From positions 11,417,107 through 11,481,106 of the forward strand of contig WARS01000029.1 of assembly GCA_008933995.1 (NCBI GenBank): a stretch of DNA of 64,000 nt. The letters are read 5' to 3'. The stretch is from Datnioides undecimradiatus (Eukaryota > Chordata > Actinopteri > Lobotiformes > Datnioididae). Below the pieces are notes generated by a model. That model had not been told where the DNA came from. It made no database searches and worked only from the letters and a program-made list of their open reading frames with translations. Below are positions 14,031 through 28,400 of the stretch, piece by piece (positions within the stretch are counted from its first letter, which is position 1; each line of letters starts with the position of its first letter). The translations under genes were made by a program, and so were the position numbers.

Positions 14031-17000
14031 AGAGTGAAGACCCAATGGAGTGAATCATTAAAAATATAAAGATGTTTTTTTAAATCAAACTTTATTTATC
14101 AAATAATTAAACTTGTAAATAAAACAAATGCAGACTCTATAAAGATTCCTGGCATGAAAGCAAAACTCCAAACGCTGTCACTGTTTTTTGTATTAAGCAG
14201 TAGTTCTTGTATGTATTGTATGGCTTATTCTTATATGTATGTATGAGAATCCTGAATGAAAAATCTTTACTGTTTCAATAAAAAGGGTCCGTTTTTTTCA
14301 TGTAACATCAACAAGTGGCCATGTTTGTGTGTCTGGTGTATATAACAAGACATTCAATGTTCCTCACAGTTTTGAACTCTGCTTTCTGTTTTCAAGTATC
14401 TGCACAGTAAACATATAGACCTAAATCAATCAGTGCTGCCCCTCAGATAAGCAAATGCATTATCGTTTCACTTGCTTATACAACACAGGGAATAACATTC
14501 ATACAAGTTCATGACTGAGGTATATGCCTTCTATTGGCCTTATGCTCTTTTTTGGTTGCGTGACTGCTGAAGTGGCCACATGTCTTCACCACACTTCAGT
14601 CTGAGCCACAAGGCCGACGTCAACAGCCAGGTCAGCTTTGGGTCAGCCACTATGTCTGTTAAATTAAAGTCAGGTTGTCCCAGTTACCAGCACTGGGTTA
14701 TTTTCAGACTACAGCGTGGCCTTGGTGTGAGTATGTTTCCCCCATTGGTTAAGTGTTATTAAATTTAAGGCACGCAGAGGGACATTGAATCATCAAGGGT
14801 TTACATCAGGTGAGCATCCCAGCCTCAATGCAATTTAGAGACACATTAAACATGAAAGCAGTTTTTTGCATTTATACTCCACAACATACAGTACAAGCCT
14901 TTGTTATTGGTATTCATTTTTGCTGTGTAGGAAGAACATTCACAGTTAATCCCACAGTTTCTTATTGTGGGTCAGCAGAGCAGAGGAAGTATGTAACTCA
15001 GGTTATCAAGTGGGCACCTGCCATCGCAGACACTCACAGATGTTTATGAAGATAAATAATAATTGTGACATATTCTTGGCCCAGACATTTCAGCAATCAT
15101 TTTAGCCATCCAATTGATGAATGTCATAAGAGTCACAGCAGATGTAGGTCAGTGTTGAGAGCTGATGTATTTGTTAACACTTTGCTTTCTATAGTGTCTG
15201 TCCAGAACTCTGATTTATGGTGGCGACCCGCCACCGGTCCAATTATACCTCAAAATAAAATGCACTGGCTAATAAGTCATGTCATGTGTCCAGAATGCAC
15301 TTTTGAATATGTTTGTGAGTCATTGTTTATTTTATATTAAGGATGTAAATGGGAATTTATGGGGGGGGCATCACCTGCGCCTGCAACATTTGAGGTGGGT
15401 GTCACTTGTTTATTATTACCAAAAGTCTGAACACATACTCTTTAATGACAGCTGAATTACTCCTGGAGTTTGTAGGACACATATAAACACAGATGATCAG
15501 AAAAGAGGAAGAAAGACATTTTGAACATCTGTGTATGCGTTTTTCCGCGGTAACAATAGAAACTGATAGAGGAGTATTTGTGTATATGGAGTAGCACCTT
15601 CAAGACCTCGTCCATCTATTTGTCCACCATTCACATCCTCAACCCCTCCCTCCTGTGGCCTACATTCTCCATTCAGACAATAACACGTGAGTCCAGCGTC
15701 ATGTCACACCTACATCCCCTGTTTTCACTGTCTGGAGCGACCTTGCGGAAATCATGATATAGGCTGATGCACTAAAAGCTCTACCTTCACTTTCTTTGTT
15801 TGTTTTCATTGTCACTCTCAATGCATCTATGCCTGCTGGGTGAGAAGATGAGAAAAAGGATGTCAGTGAGGGCACAGATGAATTTCTTAGAATTAGAGTA
15901 ACAGATCAATAAGACACAATGAAAAGAAATGATGTGATGATGCAGTGAGGATGTTGTTTATTATCATCTAATGACTTTTCCCCTGAAGTTCTCAATGAAA
16001 CAGGACATTTTATTTACACTACTACGAATAGCTAAGGCATTTTTAAACCAATAATCAAGAAAAAAGCAAAAAAAGATAGAAAGAGGAAAGAGTTAAGTAA
16101 CAGTGACAAATGTTAAATCATTTAAAAAGCAACAACTTAAAAGGAAACATTCAATCTAAAAGCTTAAATTGTAAAGATGAGATTGAAAATGGGAAAAGGA
16201 ATAATAAAAGGGAAACTTTGGTATTGTGGTGGTAAACAGTTCAGTCACATGATTATTTCAGGCTGCACAGGAAACCCAACCTACACTTGCCCATGACTTG
16301 ACTATGACATGTCGTCTGCTCATAGTATAATTTAGAATTTGAGAAACATTTGAACCCTAATAGAACAACTCCTTTTGATATTTTAAATGCATCCAAACTG
16401 GGATTTTGCTACATAACAGACAATTTCTTGATTTCTCAACATTTGGATAAATGGGGATATTTCACCCTTCACAGCTGACTACATCCCATGTTCCCTGCTG
16501 TTGTTGGGAGTGCTTTGACGGCTCAGTTGGCCCTCACATTGTACTGTAGAATCCACGTAACAGCGGGCATCAGGCACTGAGTTTAATGTAGTTTACTGAG
16601 AGGGATTTTATTATTGTCATTTCCAAATCTCTGCTGTGCTGAGCGGGAAATGATGAGCTCAGTTATCTTGATGCCAAATATCAACTCTGAACAGGCACTT
16701 TATTCTTTCTCCCTGTGAGCTGGCCAGCTGAAACAGTGATTGGGATTGAAACCCCCTTCAAGTATTTCCGAATAGGTCTCTGCCAGTGATGATCACTTCC
16801 TCCTGTCGTCTCCCGGAGCCGAGCAGTGTGTCACTTTGATTCCAGAGAGTGATAATTCCTGTCAGGTTATAAAGGTCAGTGTGGCAGAACCATATATTAG
16901 AAACTTAGGTGGCCTGCACATGCCGCAGTAAGCTCCATTTCTCTGACCTATTGTAATGTCACCTAAGATGAACTAATTACTCAGTTAATCAATCACAAAA

Positions 17001-20000
17001 TGAATAGAGACGTTTATCCAAAAATATTTTGTTCACTCTTTGCTGCCTCCAGCTCCTCAAATATCAGGATTTGACACTTTTTTTTTTTGTCGTATTTGAA
17101 AGTGAGCTGAGCACATTTGGGTTTTGGACAGTTGGTTCGACAGAAATAGTTATTTGAATATGTCACTTCAAACCTCAAAGGTATTTTTTCTCTAGTCTTT
17201 GATATTTTATTGATTAAAACAATTGATTGAGAAAAAAAAATCTGCAACTGAAAATGAAAATAATGTTAAGCTGCAGCCCATGTTATGAGAAATCTATTCA
17301 CTGTCTTAACAGCTTTAATACAAGCAAATTTCTCCTGAAAGTGAATTATTCACAAAATCATTAACTTAAAATTGTTAAATTGTAACATTTCAATTCACAT
17401 CTGCAAATTTAAATATGTTTGAAATGAATAAAACTACATTTTTTATGTCATTAAATCTAATTAAATCTCAATGAAGTGTCACTGAAGTGTTAATTAAACC
17501 AAGAAACCAAGAAGGTCACAATTAAAAGCAGCCTCTCCTGCCTTTAAAATAAGAGGCTACATTTATTCAGACAGTTGTGTTTATGATATTTACAAAAGGC
17601 TCAATCAGCCTTCACTCATATTTGAAGCTGTATGAGGCATCCATGCTGGATCACACGGCAGCTCTGGACAGGCTTACATTGACTGAATAGTGTGATCTGG
17701 ATGTCGTCTGAAGTGATCAGCTCCTGCAGGATTTCAGACAAGGTCATCTTGCACATAAAAAAAGAAAAACAGCCTTCAGTAAAAAGGCCAGAGACAGTCC
17801 TGTAACTGTGCAACATCCATCCTCTCAGTGTTTGGCCTTTGGCAGATTTAGTCCTCGTTCTTGTTCAAGGACTCTGAGACGGTCTGTAGTTATGAAATAG
17901 GACATGAAAAACGGTCACAGCTGGCTGTGCATGCACACACATACACATGTACACGGACATAGTATGTTCAGACAGAGGGCTGGTTGCTTACATTGTGCAC
18001 ACTGTATGTTGTGTCGCTGATAGAATGTGTACCATCGTAAAATATATTCATCATCTTAATCACTGTTGCCATATATGTGCTAACTAATGAACATAAGGCA
18101 GAGTGAGGCCGCGCCAACACTGTTCTTCATCATCTTCTAATTACTCTGCGTTACAAGCTAGGAATAGTTTTCCTGCAGTGAAGTCATGCATTTGTCTGTT
18201 TTACTTGTGTCATGTGACATTTTTCCATTGATGACTTTAGCTCACTTTCTCGATCCATTCCTCTGTCCGATGTCGGACTTGAAATCTTTTCCCTGACATT
18301 TCCCTTATACATCACGTGGTGACATGGCGTTCCATCACTGCAGGAAACGGCATTAGCAGACCTTTAGAGGCTGTGCGTTGCCACGGAGCGTCCTCAACAG
18401 CTGATGGCATTTTCACATGGCAGGTAGTCTGCTAATGGTGATCATGATATGGTTGAGTAAATGAGACAGCTGTGAAGAAAATAGGTTGGAAGCAGATTAG
18501 ACAGACAGCAGCCTCAGCATCATCCTCTTGGCGCCCTGCACTGTAAGCACCAGGGCTGGGTCAAAAATAATCTGCAGCTATGGTGTTTTTGATGCACTGA
18601 GCTGTATGTATCTATAATGTTTAAAGCATAAAAAGGTATTTAGCGAAAAGAAATAAATCTCATAACTGCAGTTTAACCTGAAATAGAGGTGAAAACATTA
18701 ACCATTAAAAGCTGATTAACTGGAAACTAAATAAACAGCAATTTTGACACTGAATTAATCAGTAAAAATGCCAAAAAGTGGTCTCAGCTTCTTAAGAGCA
18801 TCTGTTGGTTTTTTAAATCTTCTGCAATATTAGATGAAATATCTTTGATTTTTCCTGATGTTCAGACAGAACATGCAAATTGAAAATACTACCTATGGCT
18901 TTGAGAAAATGTGAACCAGACAAAACAATCAATTACATTATTCTCAGAACATGATCTACAATTAAAAGAATTGTTGTAGCCTCACGATGATTAAAAACTG
19001 AAATGTAAAACATACTTTTGACAAATGATCTTTAAAAAAATATAACTAAAACATGCACATGTTCAAACTTTATAACTTTTACTTCTTCTATGTGCATGCT
19101 CTTGTGCAGATACATGCACACACACAGTCGTTTGATCTCGCATCTGCTTATTAAGAGCTCCCATCACCTTATGACTTCTTGAAAATCTTATGACTTCTAA
19201 AATCTTTTGCCCACTTGAGAGAGATAATAACATGAAAGTGAACTCGCCCTGCAGGGATTAAGAAGTTCTATCAGTCAGAGCCAGGCTACCTGTCCGCCCT
19301 CCTAAGAGAGCTACAACCGCAGGACGAACCTTATTAAGGTGGAAATAACTCAAGTGGATTGGAGGCTTGATACGCAGGATCTAGCAGTTTCAATTTGGCC
19401 CACCAAGTGGCCTGCGAGGTCATTTTGAGCAGAGATGATTTCACACACTAGTAGTTCATGCGCATTTTAGCCGCAAGGAAATTTAGCTCCTAAATGATAA
19501 AAGTGCTATTTGGCATTCTGCCACAAGATGCAGATAACCCCTGAAGAGGACGAGAAGTTGAGTGAAGTGCTTCTCTTTGAGGTGCAGAGTTTGCAGAATT
19601 AAACTAAGTGTAAGAATGAAAGATAATTAGCGATATTTAGGGTGTTTAAGCTTTGTGTAGCATTTCCTGCATACAGAGTTCAAATATAACCATCTAACTG
19701 AAGCCCCTTTTTTAGAAAACCCACTAAAAGATCAAGGACTCCATGATGAATCAATCATGCAAACCGAGGTCAGATTAGGACAGTCTGTTAAACGAAGATG
19801 AAAAACCCACAAGAAAAAAAGATTGCACGCTCGAGTTGTCTCAGTTTGATGAAACTAAAAGTGAGAATTAGAGGGAGAAGGGAAACATCATTTTATTGTA
19901 TTTAGCTCTTCAATCCAAAATAGGGTCAAAATTGGGGTAATTTGCTACTTTCAGGGACCAGCACTTGTTCCATTTGCAAAACTTTGTGAGGAGGGGCGAC

Positions 20001-20730
20001 AGAGTTAGTGTCATTGAATTGTCTGATTGAGCATAACCCATCATTTACATTTTATCTTTTCACTGGCCTTTCCATGAGGACAATAGAGAATGTAATAAAT
20101 TATTAGTTAAATAGGTATTTTTCAGGGTTATAACTGTATTAACACATTAAGCATTGTTTTCAGTGTAGCAGTTGCTAAATATTAAGCCATCCTTTACTGT
20201 AGTCTGCTGCAAAAAGCATATCAAACATTCATGGTAGGCTGAAAATACATTATAATAACTCACTTACTGGACTAATCATCATTAAAATGGAAATCTGCAT
20301 GATGTGGTATATTTATTGTAGCTTTTCAGACTGTGCATTTAAGCAGGAGTTGTGAATTTTTCTTTTGCAATTAGGCCACTGGCAAGTGTTTGCAGAGTCT
20401 CCCTGAGAAAAAGACAGCTGTTATGGAAAATAGCATGCATAATATTCTGGTCTGACCTCACTGATAAACCTCTCAGAGGAAAAGGTGACATCATTTGGGA
20501 GCCGATCAACTGGCCCACTGCACACAGTCTACATACCAACGCAACTTGGCACACTCAGATGAAATTTCACAGTACTCAACGTCTAGAAGCAGACTTCAGA
20601 TGGGGACTGGACTTCTATTTATTAGCTCACTGTAAACAGATCCCTCTCATGATGTAACATTTTGACTGGAAACACTGGGAACACAGTGTATTATTCTGTG
20701 CCATGCTTGTGCAAGGAGTCTGATAGGAAA
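14031..20730. other. Intergenic or intronic DNA, possible conserved noncoding blocks
   Basis: No gene recognised. Most of it is AT-rich. A poly-G of 8 lies at about 15361-15368. Blocks at about 18235-18440 and 19210-19560 are less AT-rich, of high complexity and free of repeats, which is how conserved noncoding elements look to the eye. This impression needs an alignment to test. Confidence 0.5.
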
Positions 20731-21115
20731 AATAAGAGACAGGACCCAATTGCAGACTCTAGGGGCAGAGCTGAAGCAGCTCAGTGACTTCATTAACAAA
20801 ACACAAAGGTACAAAACAAATATGTACAAAAACAGTTCTAAGTGGGAGCAGATACACAATTAAAAGTTCAAAAACACACAAAGACAGTTAAAAAAACACA
20901 AGGAAGAGGCTGAAACACTTGACATAAACTCCCAACACAAACTGGCATTGAGGGAGAACACACAGACTAAATACACAAGGAACTAATTAACTAATGAAAC
21001 GCAGGTGACACAGAAAACAGGCAGGAAAAAGACAAAGACAGGAAGTAAATACAACCAAGAAACATGAGGAAAAACTCTTTCAACATAAAACAGGAAATAA
21101 CTAAACTATAACCCA
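20731..21115 (-). mobile_element. LTR-like dispersed repeat, solo, minus orientation
   Basis: Read on the minus strand, the segment begins with an ATTTCCTGTTTTAT-type stretch. It then carries CTTCCTGTC and CACCTG motifs, a TATA-like TATTTAG followed by TCTGTGTG (plus positions about 20967-20973), then a T-rich body, and ends near CTGCAATTGGGTCCTG. The same order of motifs occurs in the plus-strand repeat at 41416-42130. This order (upstream motifs, TATA, poly(A)-like region, short tail) fits a solo LTR of a retrotransposon. I see no internal region, second LTR or clear target duplication. Family unassigned; a non-LTR origin is not excluded. Confidence 0.5.
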
Positions 21116-24100
21116 AATCCATCTGCATCCAACTTTGTTTAAACGGAAACAAACAAATCTGTAGCACATCCTAAATGAGAAAACAGTTTCATTACTGTTT
21201 GGACGCACACTTTTTATTGTAACGTGGTGTACATTGAAACCATCTGGTTGTGCAACAGTTGCTCAGAGGACATAACATAACTGTAGCTGTCCATTTTTAT
21301 AGACTTCCATCTATACTTCAGGTATGATCACAGCACATCCAGCTGTAACGCTGCTGTAGCTGAGATAATGAGCCCCTAAACGTTCTTTCACAATCTTTCA
21401 AATGATAAATGGACTTTCTCACGTGGCCTTTTACTGCAGACACCAGAGTGTGTGTCACATAAAGGAAAGGTCCATGGTCGATTTTTAGAGGTTATGGATG
21501 ATGAAGACAATAGCAGCTGATTGTGTGGGAATGGGAATATGATTGCACAACCGCTTCTTTTTTTCTGACCACGTTATGGTTCCAGATAAATGCTATGACA
21601 TTCAGTCCTATTATTATATGCCCTGACAGTTTACTGCAAAGTTTTACTCAGTGTGTTAGGATCCAGTCCATCTTGATTTAGAGACCAGGATTCAAACTGA
21701 AAAATTGAAAATGGGTTTGTAATTAATGCACATGCACTGATTTGTTCGTTAAAACGAGTTTTTTTTGTTTAAAAAAAAAGGGTGGGGTCATTTTTTGAAA
21801 AATTCTTTAATGGAGGGAGGGTTTGACAATGAATCATACTCTTTATTAACACAATACTGCATTATATTGATATCTGGGAGCTGCCCAGTACAACTGCATT
21901 CCTCACCAAGGAGTTTTTCATCAATGAATAAATTGAGGTTTGACGTCACAAGTAGACAATAAGCATTCTGACATGTCACAGTGGGAAATGCACAGGTTTA
22001 AATAATAAATATTACAGGGGAAATGTTAGTCGCTTGGCTGGTTGGAGTTGTACCTAATGGCATGTGCTACAATGAAATTGGAACAATGAAAAATAAAATT
22101 AATTACATAAAGTATTAGTTTGATCGATCATCTTGACTTTCTTTTCTGGCTACTGTCAAAGTTTAATGTCTGGTTTAGATGCTCACAGGGACCAGAGATG
22201 TACACCACCTCACTAACAATGTATACCAGTCAATGAAACTGAAACCACACAAAATGAACTCTGTTACTCAGTTGCAGTAGCATCAATAATGCACTGGCTT
22301 TTATCCACAAAAGTTTAAGTAATTTGATTTTTGTTAAACCTTTAACAACATTTGGCAGGTTATCATCAAATTAAGTGAAGATGGAATTTCTCTGCAATCA
22401 GACCACCTCTCTTTTTCTCTGGAAGTTCAACCAGAAAACTTTGCTTCTCTTGAGTTACCCTCATTTTAGAAGTTGCAAGACAAAGCAGTGTTTGTTCCAG
22501 ACATTCCAGTGTAAAAGAGAGTAAATTATGTTAATCCTTGTGAAACCAACAGCAATTTGTCCAGACAGTCTCACAGCAGGTATTAAGCCCTTGCCTGTGA
22601 TACAAAACTTTAAATAAGATTACAGTGACTGCACGTTGATGCAAGCATGTAGGCATCTTGTTTTCCATCAAAGATGTGCAGTATTGTGGCATTTTGGTTC
22701 TGCAGGTGTGTTGTGGAGTGGATAAAGTGTAAATTTGCAACACATTGAACATGTTCTGATCACCGCATGCTGGATTATGACATAAAAAAACAGGGATCAT
22801 TACATAACACACCTTTCCCTGAATTGACCTCAGGTGGCATTGGGGGGAGAAGTCTGGTTATAGCCTCATATTTTACTCACGCAGTCTTAAACATGAGAGC
22901 TCTGCAGGTTTATGATGCTGGGGCCACGTGTTATTTGAAGATTGAGACAAAGTGCAGGCTGAAAGTGTGGGCGTACGTGTGAAGAGGTACAACCAGGAGG
23001 GAGATAGAAACAGGGAGAGGGAGCTTGCTGGTCTAAGTGGTGAGATATCTTTCACATTGCATTTTCAACAATTGCGTGCACCTTAACAACAGTGACGGAC
23101 TGTTACCCAGGAACCTTGTTGCTGATTTCGTTATTGATGACAGTTTCCCACAGTGCATTTCACTTTTATTTTAGGAAAGCTTAATGATTACAGATATTCA
23201 CAGGAGTGTGAGATGTAAATCAACAGTCAGAGTGAAAAAATATCTAAGGTTACAGCTGTGTGCATAAAAAGTGTGGGAAAATCTCCAGTGAAATATTACT
23301 TTCTGTTTTCAATTAATTTCTCATTTTAAATGTTCATTTCTGCGCTTTGTGATGCATAAATTCATACATACTTGTCACATGAAGACTTGACTGTGATTTA
23401 TTATGGTATCAGATATCAACTTCTTGGAAGCATTAAACTAAACATTCCCATATCAGCCTTCAGAAAACCATGTCAAAAGTACACTGATTTAGACACTGGG
23501 TTCAGATTTAAGGTCTCAGATTTAAGGTCATTGACAAATCAGCTGTGGTTTCTATGAAAGGGCTGCATTAATAGGTTGTTATATATATATTTAAATGATA
23601 GGAATAGTAGAAAAACCAATTAGTGTAATGTAATACAAGTCAACCTGGTCACACAGTTCAATTTTTGCATATTAACCCTTGTGATGGATTTGTAACATGG
23701 CTGTTGCATTAGACTGCTTAGCTTCAGCTTGGTGTACCTTATAAACTGGCAACCGAGTGTGGAGTGTTGAACACTGGCAAAATGTTTTGAGCATTGGCAG
23801 CAACTAGGGAGCCCTGGAGCAGAGGTAACTGTGGCAGGCAGGACTGTGAGCCCTTATTGATATTAGTTACACTCAACAATTCAGATAAGATAAAGTTTCA
23901 AAAAAGGTTAATTTATACCTTCTGGACACTGTTACTTTGTTGTTGCTAGACTGTTTGCTGTAAGTATAGTTGACTTGCTAAAAGTAAAAGGGTTTTTTTG
24001 CCTTTTTTTTTTCTTTTTAAACTTTCCAAGTTGATAGCTTCTTTTTTTATCATTATTATTTTTGCAATTTCCTGACATTATTTGACAGTAGCCTGCAGAC

Positions 24101-25237
24101 TGACAGGGAATAACAGAGATATTGTGATTAAAAATAAGCATCTAAGATCATTAGAACACAGAGAAGCAAAAGCAGAATATTTCTTATGAAAATATCCACA
24201 TTAAACCCTAAGAGTACATTTTTGACCAAATGTGAAGCTAATTTTTCTTTCATCTGCTTTAGACTGTCTTGATGACTCAACGTTTATATAAAGGAAAGGA
24301 CATCCTTGGCATATCAAATGTAACTTGAATATTTCAGGTCAAATTCCTGCAGTGATTGACTTGTTGACTTTTACTGACTTCCTTTAATAACCCCTTTTGA
24401 GTTGCAAAGATCATCTGAGCATAGGCACAAATGGCCTACAGACTTTATTCTCTCTGAATTCAAGACAGCACTCGCACATGTCTTACTACAGCTAAAGTGT
24501 TCTGTTTTGGCGACTGCACGTGCCTGAGGAGTTACTGGGTTTTTCTTAATCATGCAGTATACATGAGATTTGAGTTACAGGGACACTGTGTACGGGATGC
24601 AGCCAGGAAGCATCACCCCCTGAGTCAGATATGCATTTAAATTTAGCCCTTGTGGTATAATTAGCTCAACTCTACCTCCTCTTGGATGTTAAGCTTGTTT
24701 TGTAGGGCTACTCTGCCGGAGTGCACAGAATGAGTGGTGATGGGCTGAGGAGGCAGACTGTAAACTACCAGATCATCTTTTTGTTGCTACTGTAAAGATG
24801 TCAAAGCACCAAGACCAAGTTGTTTTGATATTGATTAGACCTGGCGAATGCCTGGAGAAAATCACATTGCATGTTTAATGTCTGAGGAAAGTGTCAGGGT
24901 CAGCATGTCTTAGCAATTGCAGGTCATGATGCCCACAACTGTGACTCTCGCTGTATTGGTTTCTTTAACAAAGTAACTCAGCCACTGATCTTTTGGCCAT
25001 AATGAAGTTAAACTACCTTGAAAAAGAACTTGGAAGTGTTTCCTTCCTTCTGCATCCCAAAAAGCAACTCATTGTGATGTAAGAAGTTAAACATTTTGCA
25101 TTCACATCCTGAAGCTTGACAGTGCTGTTCAGCATACAGATTTACAAAAGGTTGTTCATAACAATTAGTTGATTTTTCCAATTGCAGATTGATGATTGAT
25201 TATTAGGTAAAGAAATAGTTGAATCAAAATGTGCACG
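21116..25237. other. Intergenic or intronic DNA, no gene recognised
   Basis: AT-rich sequence with chance frames only. Small direct repeats such as cagatttaaggtc occur twice near 23503-23530, and homopolymer T or A runs lie near 21761-21780 and 24001-24045. Nothing else can be supported. Confidence 0.55.
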
Positions 25238-25480
25238 TCTTTTTGCATTGAAGAGATGAGAATATTGATCACATCTGCAGGGATAAGCTACAGGCAGCAG
25301 CCAGCTAGCTTAGCTTAGCACAAATTCTGGAAACAGGAGGAAACAGTGTGCCTGATGTCATCCACTGGTAATAAAGTCTGCCACGCAGCACCTCCAGACT
25401 CACCAATAAACATGTATCTTGTTTGTTTAATCAGCACAAAATCCAAAATGTTTCATGACAGTTCACGCATCAGGTTGATG
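25238..25480 (+). repeat. Widespread fish dispersed repeat (AGCTTAGCTTAGCA type)
   Basis: The stretch contains, in order, a gagatgagaatattgat segment, a caggcagcagccagctagct segment, cttagcttagcac, ctggaaacaggaggaaacag, cagcacctccagactcac and cttgtttgtttaatcagcac. I recognise this order from a dispersed repeat common in percomorph fish. Boundaries are approximate and I do not know its family name. There is no coding capacity and I cannot see terminal repeats. Confidence 0.6.
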
Positions 25481-28400
25481 CTTGTGCTGAGGCCCTATCA
25501 TCAAAGTCAAGTTTCCAAGCACTCAGCGTAGATTTGAAGAAATCTCAACTAAAAATCAGTCCTGCACATAGGGCCAGGACATGACAGTGTGTCTGCAGAG
25601 ACATACGGGTGTTTTTTCATCAAATGCTTGGCAAGGAAAGTAAACAAGTGTATTTCCAGAATGTTCAACTACTTAAGCACAAGTATCAAACATTGTGCGG
25701 TTCCAGCTTTTCTGTTGTGAGTACCTGCTGCTTTTCTTTGTCTTGTTTGACATTTTACACATCCAAAAATTAATCAGATATTGAATTTGTCTGCCTCATG
25801 TGAGACTCACAGTGGAACTGAGTTATACAGAACTTTTTAATGGGGGATGTCAAGCTTGTTTGCTTGCACTTAAATCCCCTTTAAAAGTTATCTTTGCATC
25901 TAAAATTCAAATTGTATAATTTAAGAAATTAAAATGATCTAAAGTAAATATTAAACCAGAATTTTCATGAGCTGGAGCTGCAGAGATCACAGAGGGACAT
26001 GAATCCATTGTTCAGTTCAAGGCAAATCTGACTTTCAGTATCAGGCACTCCAAAATATCATGGTTGAATGGAGCCAGTGGTCCACGCAAGACTACCTTGA
26101 CATAATAAAGTGTATTTTTATAACCCAGATGTAAGTTGGTGGACAATGGTTGACTAGACTGCCAAGGTCTCCACCAGGCAGTCATTTTTTAACAAAATAC
26201 AAGGGAGTGGCGACAATGCTGTCACGTTAGAGGAGAAATAAAATAGAGGGTTGATTCAGAGTTTTATACAATAACAATGGATTTTTTTAGTACGAGGCAC
26301 CAGGTTGCGAAATTTATAATTCTCCACATTTGTGTCTAATCTACGCAGAGGTAACCACCTCCTGTACACTTGATCATGTGAGTCCATGTTATCGAGGTCT
26401 TCTGAAATGGTGTGTTCACTTGTGATGACTGCAGCCTGATGATGTTATGATTTTCATGTTGAAGACAGATTGTTTCATACGACAGGAGGGAATGGAGAAG
26501 TACTGGCTGTGTTATTCTCATCGGTGCTGTCATTTTTGAACATGTACCAAATTTTAACTGTCTGTTTTTTTTTCAAATATCCTTTTGCATTTTTTTTTTT
26601 AGTGTATAAACTGTTATGATTATGTAACATTATTCGTAAATGGCAAATTATGGTCAGATTCGGAGGCAACAGTATGAACCAGGATACTGCAAGGCAGAAA
26701 TATTCATGGGTTTGTGTGTGTCATTTGTGGGCCACAAGTGCCTCATTATTGAATAAAAAAGTTGAGCAGATTCTCGGTAATGTTTTTCCATGCTGATTAT
26801 GTGACCTTTCCAATTATCTGTGGGAAAGTGTTGCTTTTAGGGGCCCATTTCTATTGACAATTTAGGGCCTCATTTCTACTGAAATGTTATCATTACTGAT
26901 TTGAGCACACTCATTATGCCTAGCTGGAGGTTGTCTTTACTTGCCAACTGTTACCCTGACCCAAACTTCTCTTCCTCTCCCCCCACATTTATCATTGTTT
27001 GTACTATATAATTGAGCTTTGTGTTCATACAAGCTCATTAGCTTGCTAACAATGGGCTGCTGAGACAATAATTAGACATGGTAGTCATCCTGTGTTAATG
27101 TGGTCCCTGCAGAAAGCTTACAGAAATATGTCCAACCAATTACTGTGAAGCACTAAACCCCCCATGTCCTTGAACAATGGAGTGCAACATCATTTCCTCC
27201 CATAGAGAGCCTCCTCTCTGACTTTCAAAGGACTTTGCTGAAGCCTCAGAGAGGGCCTCATTTGATAGCTTCTTATCCTTCTGTGTTTATGCACAACAAT
27301 AGGAGGAATCTGCTAAATCTGGTGCAGCACTGTGCAGATATATTTCTGACCCATATACACAATATCCAGAGGGGCTGTCTGGAGCCTTTGTAGCCCCCCA
27401 GCCCATCCCTCAATTTGTCTTAAAGGTTTTTCACAGAAAAGGTAAAGCTCTACCTCCCTCAGGTTTCAGCAGGTGCTGGTGAAGATGGATTCTGTCCCCC
27501 CATTAGTTCGTGCTGCTATCTGTTTCCCTGTACGATGCAATAATCAGTAATGACAACCAGCTCTCATGGGCCCATATTAGCTGCAGTGTTAAGCTGACAT
27601 GGGGCAACATCCTGAATCAGTTACATAATCATGAGTGCCAGGACTGAAGCAACAGAGTTCTGACTGCTGGCTCTAAAAGAAGGATCTGGGAGTATTTGTT
27701 TCAAGAAATGAAGCTCTGATTGCCCGACTGGTTTCAGCAGGCTGGCGGTTCTTGGAAAATTCAGAACTCATGCCTGGAGTTCTGGAGGGAGAGACAATAT
27801 CACGAGATTACAGGGGCACTCAGGCATGAAAAAGAAAAGGTGCCCTTTATACTCAATGAGCTCAAACACAGAAAACAAAAAAAGACTGTATTCATGAATG
27901 AATCGACCAAATGAACTGGATCCATAGAGTCAGCTGATATTTATTATACTGATACGTGACTGTGCATGTTTTTTTTTTTCCTGGAATATAATTGGGAAAA
28001 AAATCCCCATTGCAATGCAAAAACATAGGATATTATGTTGGTTTCACTGCAAAGTTATATATAGTTATGTAAAGAATAACAACTATTTAAAGGATACATA
28101 TTCTTTAATAAAGGTATTTGTTTAAGACAACTCCTGAGTATCTTTGCATAGTCAAATTGGTGCACAATCCACGTAAAAAAGGTCTATTTTCATTTCCTCC
28201 TTTAACTTAATTTAAACCAGTACTGACATATACAGGTTATAAATTACTTGCATGTGTTTACAGTGGAATTGTTGCATGTGTTTCTGTCTGTTTTTCAGTT
28301 GTCAAAATTAACTTATTCAGTGGCTTAAAGCTTCAGTTCAGTAACAGGACAATCAATGCAGTTTTGCTAACTTGCAGTCAAGGTTTTGGTTGAATTATTT

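Noticed and set aside
14766..14775. Ten-base match to the start of miR-124
   Set aside because: The match ends after ten bases and no hairpin partner arm is present upstream.
17134..17140. GGTTCGA as a tRNA or SINE B box
   Set aside because: No A box at the right distance, no cloverleaf and no repeat boundaries around it.
28144..28154. Eleven-base match to the start of miR-153
   Set aside because: The rest of the mature sequence differs and no precursor hairpin is visible.
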